A stretch of 64,000 bases of DNA from positions 992,001-1,056,000 of the forward strand of contig NZ_QDKL01000001.1 in NCBI RefSeq assembly GCF_003346865.1, written 5' to 3'. The stretch comes from Halobacteriovorax vibrionivorans (GTDB lineage: Bacteria > Bdellovibrionota > Bacteriovoracia > Bacteriovoracales > Bacteriovoracaceae). Of the stretch, positions 61,652 to 64,000 are shown in pieces. The notes below the pieces were generated by a model. It saw only the letters and a program-made list of their open reading frames with translations, ran no database searches and had not been told where the DNA came from. The position numbers and the translations under genes were made by a program. Within the stretch, counting starts at the first letter, position 1. Every line of letters starts with the position of its first letter.

Positions 61652-61678
61652 GTGTTCCGAACAGGTATCTGTGAACAC
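61652..61678 (+). promoter_or_regulatory. Inverted repeat upstream of flagellin 2
   Basis: GTGTTC (61652-61657) pairs with GAACAC (61673-61678), and inside it ACAG (61661-61664) pairs with CTGT (61669-61672) around GTAT, leaving a 3-base bulge. It could be an mRNA leader hairpin or a DNA palindrome. It overlaps a weak sigma-28-like element (TAAA at 61636, TCCGAACA at 61656). Confidence 0.5.
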
Positions 61679-61726
61679 GAGTTTCCCTGAATGGTATTTC
61701 AGTAGGACGTAGGAAAGGAGAATAAC

Positions 61727-62557
61727 ATGGGTTTACGTATTGCTACTAACACTGCAGCTCAAACGGTGCAGAAAAACATTAAACAAACAGGTAAGGCCTC
61801 AACAGAAGCCTTGGAAAAATTATCAAGTGGTAAGAGGATTAATAAGTCCGCAGATGATGCTGCCGGTTTAGCAATTGCTAAGAATATGGAAGCACAGGTA
61901 AAGGGTTTAAGACAGGCCTCTCGAAACGCAAATGATGGTATCTCAATGGTGCAAACTGCTGAGGGTGCCATGAACGAAACAAGTAATATTCTAGTTCGTC
62001 TAAGAGAGTTATCAGTACAGGCAGCATCGGATACTATCGGTGATACTGAACGTGGTTTCTTGGATAAAGAATATCAGCAATTGGTAGAAGAGGTTGATCG
62101 TATTGCAGAGTCAACAAAGTTTGGTTCTATTAGCCTCTTAAATGGATCTGGTTCAGAAATGGACATTCAGGTTGGTACATTTGCTGGAGAAAGTGGTCAG
62201 ATTCAATACGACCCTTCTCAAACGAATGCAACAGCTTCAGCTCTTAATATCTCAGGGCTAAGTGTTTCATCTAAGGATGATGCTAGATCATCGATGGAAA
62301 ATGTCGATGAGGCGATTACAAGTCTTTCTGAGCAACGTGCAAATTTAGGTGCGATTCAGTCGAGACTACAGTCGTCAGTTAATAATTTAGAGATTCAATC
62401 AACGAATCTAGATGCTTCTAGGTCTGTTATTGAAGATGCTGACGTGGCATATGAGTCATCACAATTAGCGTCGGCCAATATTTCTAAGCAAGCTGGTGTT
62501 TCTTCATTAGTACAAGCGAATAACCTAAATTCGCAAGCGCTTAGATTAGTAGGTTAA
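61727..62557 (+). CDS. fliC: Flagellin (copy 2)
   Basis: A 276-residue flagellin, a clear paralogue of copy 1, with shared stretches such as SDDAAGLAIAKNMEAQVKG (about 42-60), NDGISMVQTAEGAMNETSNI and LVRLRELSVQAASDTIGDTE, and a conserved C-terminal D0 helix. It has the same very short central domain. AAAGGAG lies 7 bases before the ATG. Bdellovibrio-type flagella are built from several flagellins; having two here fits that. It has its own leader and terminator. Confidence 0.95.
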   Translation: MGLRIATNTAAQTVQKNIKQTGKASTEALEKLSSGKRINKSADDAAGLAIAKNMEAQVKGLRQASRNANDGISMVQTAEGAMNETSNILVRLRELSVQAASDTIGDTERGFLDKEYQQLVEEVDRIAESTKFGSISLLNGSGSEMDIQVGTFAGESGQIQYDPSQTNATASALNISGLSVSSKDDARSSMENVDEAITSLSEQRANLGAIQSRLQSSVNNLEIQSTNLDASRSVIEDADVAYESSQLASANISKQAGVSSLVQANNLNSQALRLVG

Positions 62558-62577
62558 TAATAATTTTGGAGTAGCGT

Positions 62578-62592
62578 GGGGGAAGATCCCCC
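62578..62592 (+). repeat. GGGGG/CCCCC hairpin
   Basis: GGGGG (62578-62582) and CCCCC (62588-62592) flank AAGAT, just after flagellin 2; an outer GGAG/CTCC pairing (62568-62571 and 62593-62596) can extend it. It lies directly upstream of the longer terminator hairpin and may protect the mRNA 3' end. Confidence 0.5.
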
Positions 62593-62602
62593 CTCCTTTC
62601 TT

Positions 62603-62636
62603 AAATAGGCTCAGGAATAGTTCTTGGGCCTATTTT
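62603..62636 (+). terminator. Long terminator hairpin after flagellin 2
   Basis: Fifteen bases (62603-62617) pair with 62621-62635 around a TAG loop, with two G-U pairs, and four T close the stem. This gives a strong intrinsic terminator, though the T-tract is short. Confidence 0.78.
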
Positions 62637-62641
62637 AATAG

Positions 62642-63322
62642 ATGGTTGATATGGATAAAAATAAGTTTGAACAAGATATTATTGAGTCAATTAACGAGGA
62701 TAATGAAGTTATTATCTGGGATGTAATTGAAAATAATATTCTTAGACTTCCCGTTAAGTTTAAGAGTCTCAACTCCTTTGCATCTAAATTATTTCTTACA
62801 ATAGAAGATGGACTTAAAGATAGCTTGGCCCATTTTTTAAGAGGTCCGGGACTACTTAAGTTTTACATACCTGAGCTTCAGTTAGCGTTTGTGAGTGAAT
62901 TAAATGCTGTTCATGGGACATCCTTAGAAGTTTCATATCCAGTAAAAGAAAAACGACTCGAAAGAAGGGAGCATAAGAGGTTTGAGCCTTTAACTCCACA
63001 TTATGCAAAATTTCAAAACCTTAAATATGAAATATACGACATAAGTAAAGGCGGACTTTCTATTGTTTTAGGCTCTTCGCAATATGAACAATTATTTCAA
63101 TTAAAGAATGATACATTGAATTTTACAATCGAATTCGCAAAAGAATCAGTTCATGTAAAAGGGAAGGTTGTTGATACGAAGAAGATTAAGCCTTATCAAA
63201 TTTCACGATTTCCCTATGGTGCATATCGTTTAGCTGTTCAAGTTGAGGATAATTCAGGATACAAAAAGGAAGTGAAAAAGCTTCAAGATGGCTGTGATAA
63301 GCTTTTAAAAGATCTTCTTTGA
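62642..63322 (+). CDS. PilZ-domain protein
   Basis: A 226-residue soluble protein. The N-terminal half (about 1-110) has a YcgR-like lead domain pattern (EDNEVIIWDVIENNILRLPVKFKS, in pieces). The second half carries the PilZ motif: RREHKRFEP (about 116-124), the RxxxR c-di-GMP site, followed by YDISKGGLSIVLG (about 138-150), the DxSxxG site. Both are intact, so it should bind cyclic di-GMP. Its place after the flagellin genes suggests control of motility. The start is ATG 62642, or 62651. Confidence 0.85.
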   Translation: MVDMDKNKFEQDIIESINEDNEVIIWDVIENNILRLPVKFKSLNSFASKLFLTIEDGLKDSLAHFLRGPGLLKFYIPELQLAFVSELNAVHGTSLEVSYPVKEKRLERREHKRFEPLTPHYAKFQNLKYEIYDISKGGLSIVLGSSQYEQLFQLKNDTLNFTIEFAKESVHVKGKVVDTKKIKPYQISRFPYGAYRLAVQVEDNSGYKKEVKKLQDGCDKLLKDLL

Positions 63323-63354
63323 TTATTGGATGAAATCTTCTATGATTAATTAAT

Positions 63355-64000
63355 ATGGCCGATTATGTAATTTCAGATATTCATGTCAAATGGGATATGA
63401 CCAATTCTGAACCACTTAAAAAATTCTTAGAAATTGACTTTAAACCAGAAGATCGTATTTATTTTCTAGGAGATATATTTGATTTAATGGTGGGAAGCTA
63501 TGATGAGTATGAGGGACACTATGATTGGTTCTTTACTCGTATAAAAGAATTAGCAAAGGCCGGTCTTAAAATATTCTATATCCAAGGTAATCACGACTTT
63601 CATATTGAAGAGCTCTTGGCCAAGAGTGGGATAATAGTAAAATCTAAGCCTTTTGTTGAAATTATCAACGGCCAGAAGGTTCTCTTTTGTCATGGTGACG
63701 AAATTGAAATTGAAAATTTTAATTACAAAATATGGCGTGCATTTATTAGAAGTTATCCATTGGCCTTAATTTCAAAATATATTTTCAATTATAAAATTGT
63801 GAAAAAAATTGGGGATTATTTATCTCAAAAAAGTAGAAATAGAAATGAGAAACGCTACGGAGAAACTCAAAAAAACGATCATATACGTGATAAGTTTCGT
63901 CAATCTGCTTTGATTGCCAGTAAAAGTTATAATGTCGACATTATAATATGTGGCCATAGTCATTATATGGATAGTTACCATGGTGATAGTTTTGAATATT
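63355..64000 (+). CDS. LpxH-like metallophosphoesterase (cut by window edge)
   Basis: About 215 codons are visible, from ATG 63355, before the window ends. The metal motifs SDIHVKWD, LGDIFDLM, QGNHDFH, FCHGDEIE and CGHSHYMD occur in calcineurin-type order. The HGDEIE and GHSHYMDSYH pattern and overall layout are like UDP-2,3-diacylglucosamine hydrolase, the LpxH step of lipid A synthesis. GNHD replaces the typical GNRD. An alternative is another phosphoesterase of the same fold. The C-terminus lies outside the window. Confidence 0.8.
   Translation, partial: MADYVISDIHVKWDMTNSEPLKKFLEIDFKPEDRIYFLGDIFDLMVGSYDEYEGHYDWFFTRIKELAKAGLKIFYIQGNHDFHIEELLAKSGIIVKSKPFVEIINGQKVLFCHGDEIEIENFNYKIWRAFIRSYPLALISKYIFNYKIVKKIGDYLSQKSRNRNEKRYGETQKNDHIRDKFRQSALIASKSYNVDIIICGHSHYMDSYHGDSFEY

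Noticed and set aside
1..64000. CRISPR arrays, insertion sequences, prophage or integrase genes
   Set aside because: No spaced direct repeats, transposase or integrase motifs were seen; the gene content is chromosomal and mostly housekeeping.

Overview
This AT-rich window reads as a chromosomal stretch of a motile, Gram-negative bacterium with an outer membrane. It carries LPS-type genes (a stand-alone heptose adenylyltransferase, an LpxH-like hydrolase), outer-membrane phospholipase A and flagellins. It also carries MglA and RNase J, and MurE has the meso-DAP motif. The combination of low GC, MglA, a hemerythrin chemoreceptor and many private secreted proteins best fits a Bdellovibrionota predator of the Bacteriovorax/Halobacteriovorax type. 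That assignment is inference from gene content, not from a marker search. I see no prophage, insertion sequence or CRISPR array.

Layout. 1-1643: 5' part of mfd (minus strand). 1796-9525: nuoAHJKLMN, only the seven membrane subunits of complex I. 9527-14459: seven tightly coupled, unrecognised membrane-protein genes continuing the nuo operon. At least one shows a NuoM/N-type motif, and the set looks like a second, strongly diverged complex-I/hydrogenase-4-like membrane module. 14491-17646: large GYF_2/TPR protein. 17704-17893: two tRNA-Ser genes with a good promoter. 17939-23480: M24 peptidase-fold protein, lipoprotein hydrolase, hemerythrin chemoreceptor, MipA/OmpV-like porin and PldA. 23615-24475: tRNA-Arg(ACG) and tcdA. 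24547-28059: envelope lipoprotein cluster (LPP20-like, LpoB-like, COG3014-like). 28095-30616: PilZ membrane protein, tadA, secreted unknown. 30658-33550: SRP RNA, dnaX, ybaB/ebfC and recR, a widely conserved order. 33559-34654: roadblock-like protein and MglA.

36018-52137 is a division and cell wall cluster: rsmH, ftsL, ftsI, murE, murF, mraY, murD, terminator, small secreted protein, ftsW, murC, murB, ftsQ-like, ftsA, ftsZ, terminator. mraZ, murG and ddl are missing from it. MurD has Arg in place of the P-loop Lys, and FtsI has KTST in place of KTGT.

52221-55405 (minus): two small unknowns, RNase J, uridine kinase. 55520-60257: peptide-binding protein, prmA, rsmE, RDD protein, hldE2-type gene, unknown. 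60418-62557: two flagellin genes whose leaders and intergenic region hold several hairpins that present GGA in the loop, the hallmark of CsrA/RsmA sites. 62642-64000: PilZ protein and the start of an LpxH-like gene, cut by the window edge.

The two most promising leads are the diverged membrane module after nuoN and the GGA-hairpin array around the flagellin genes.
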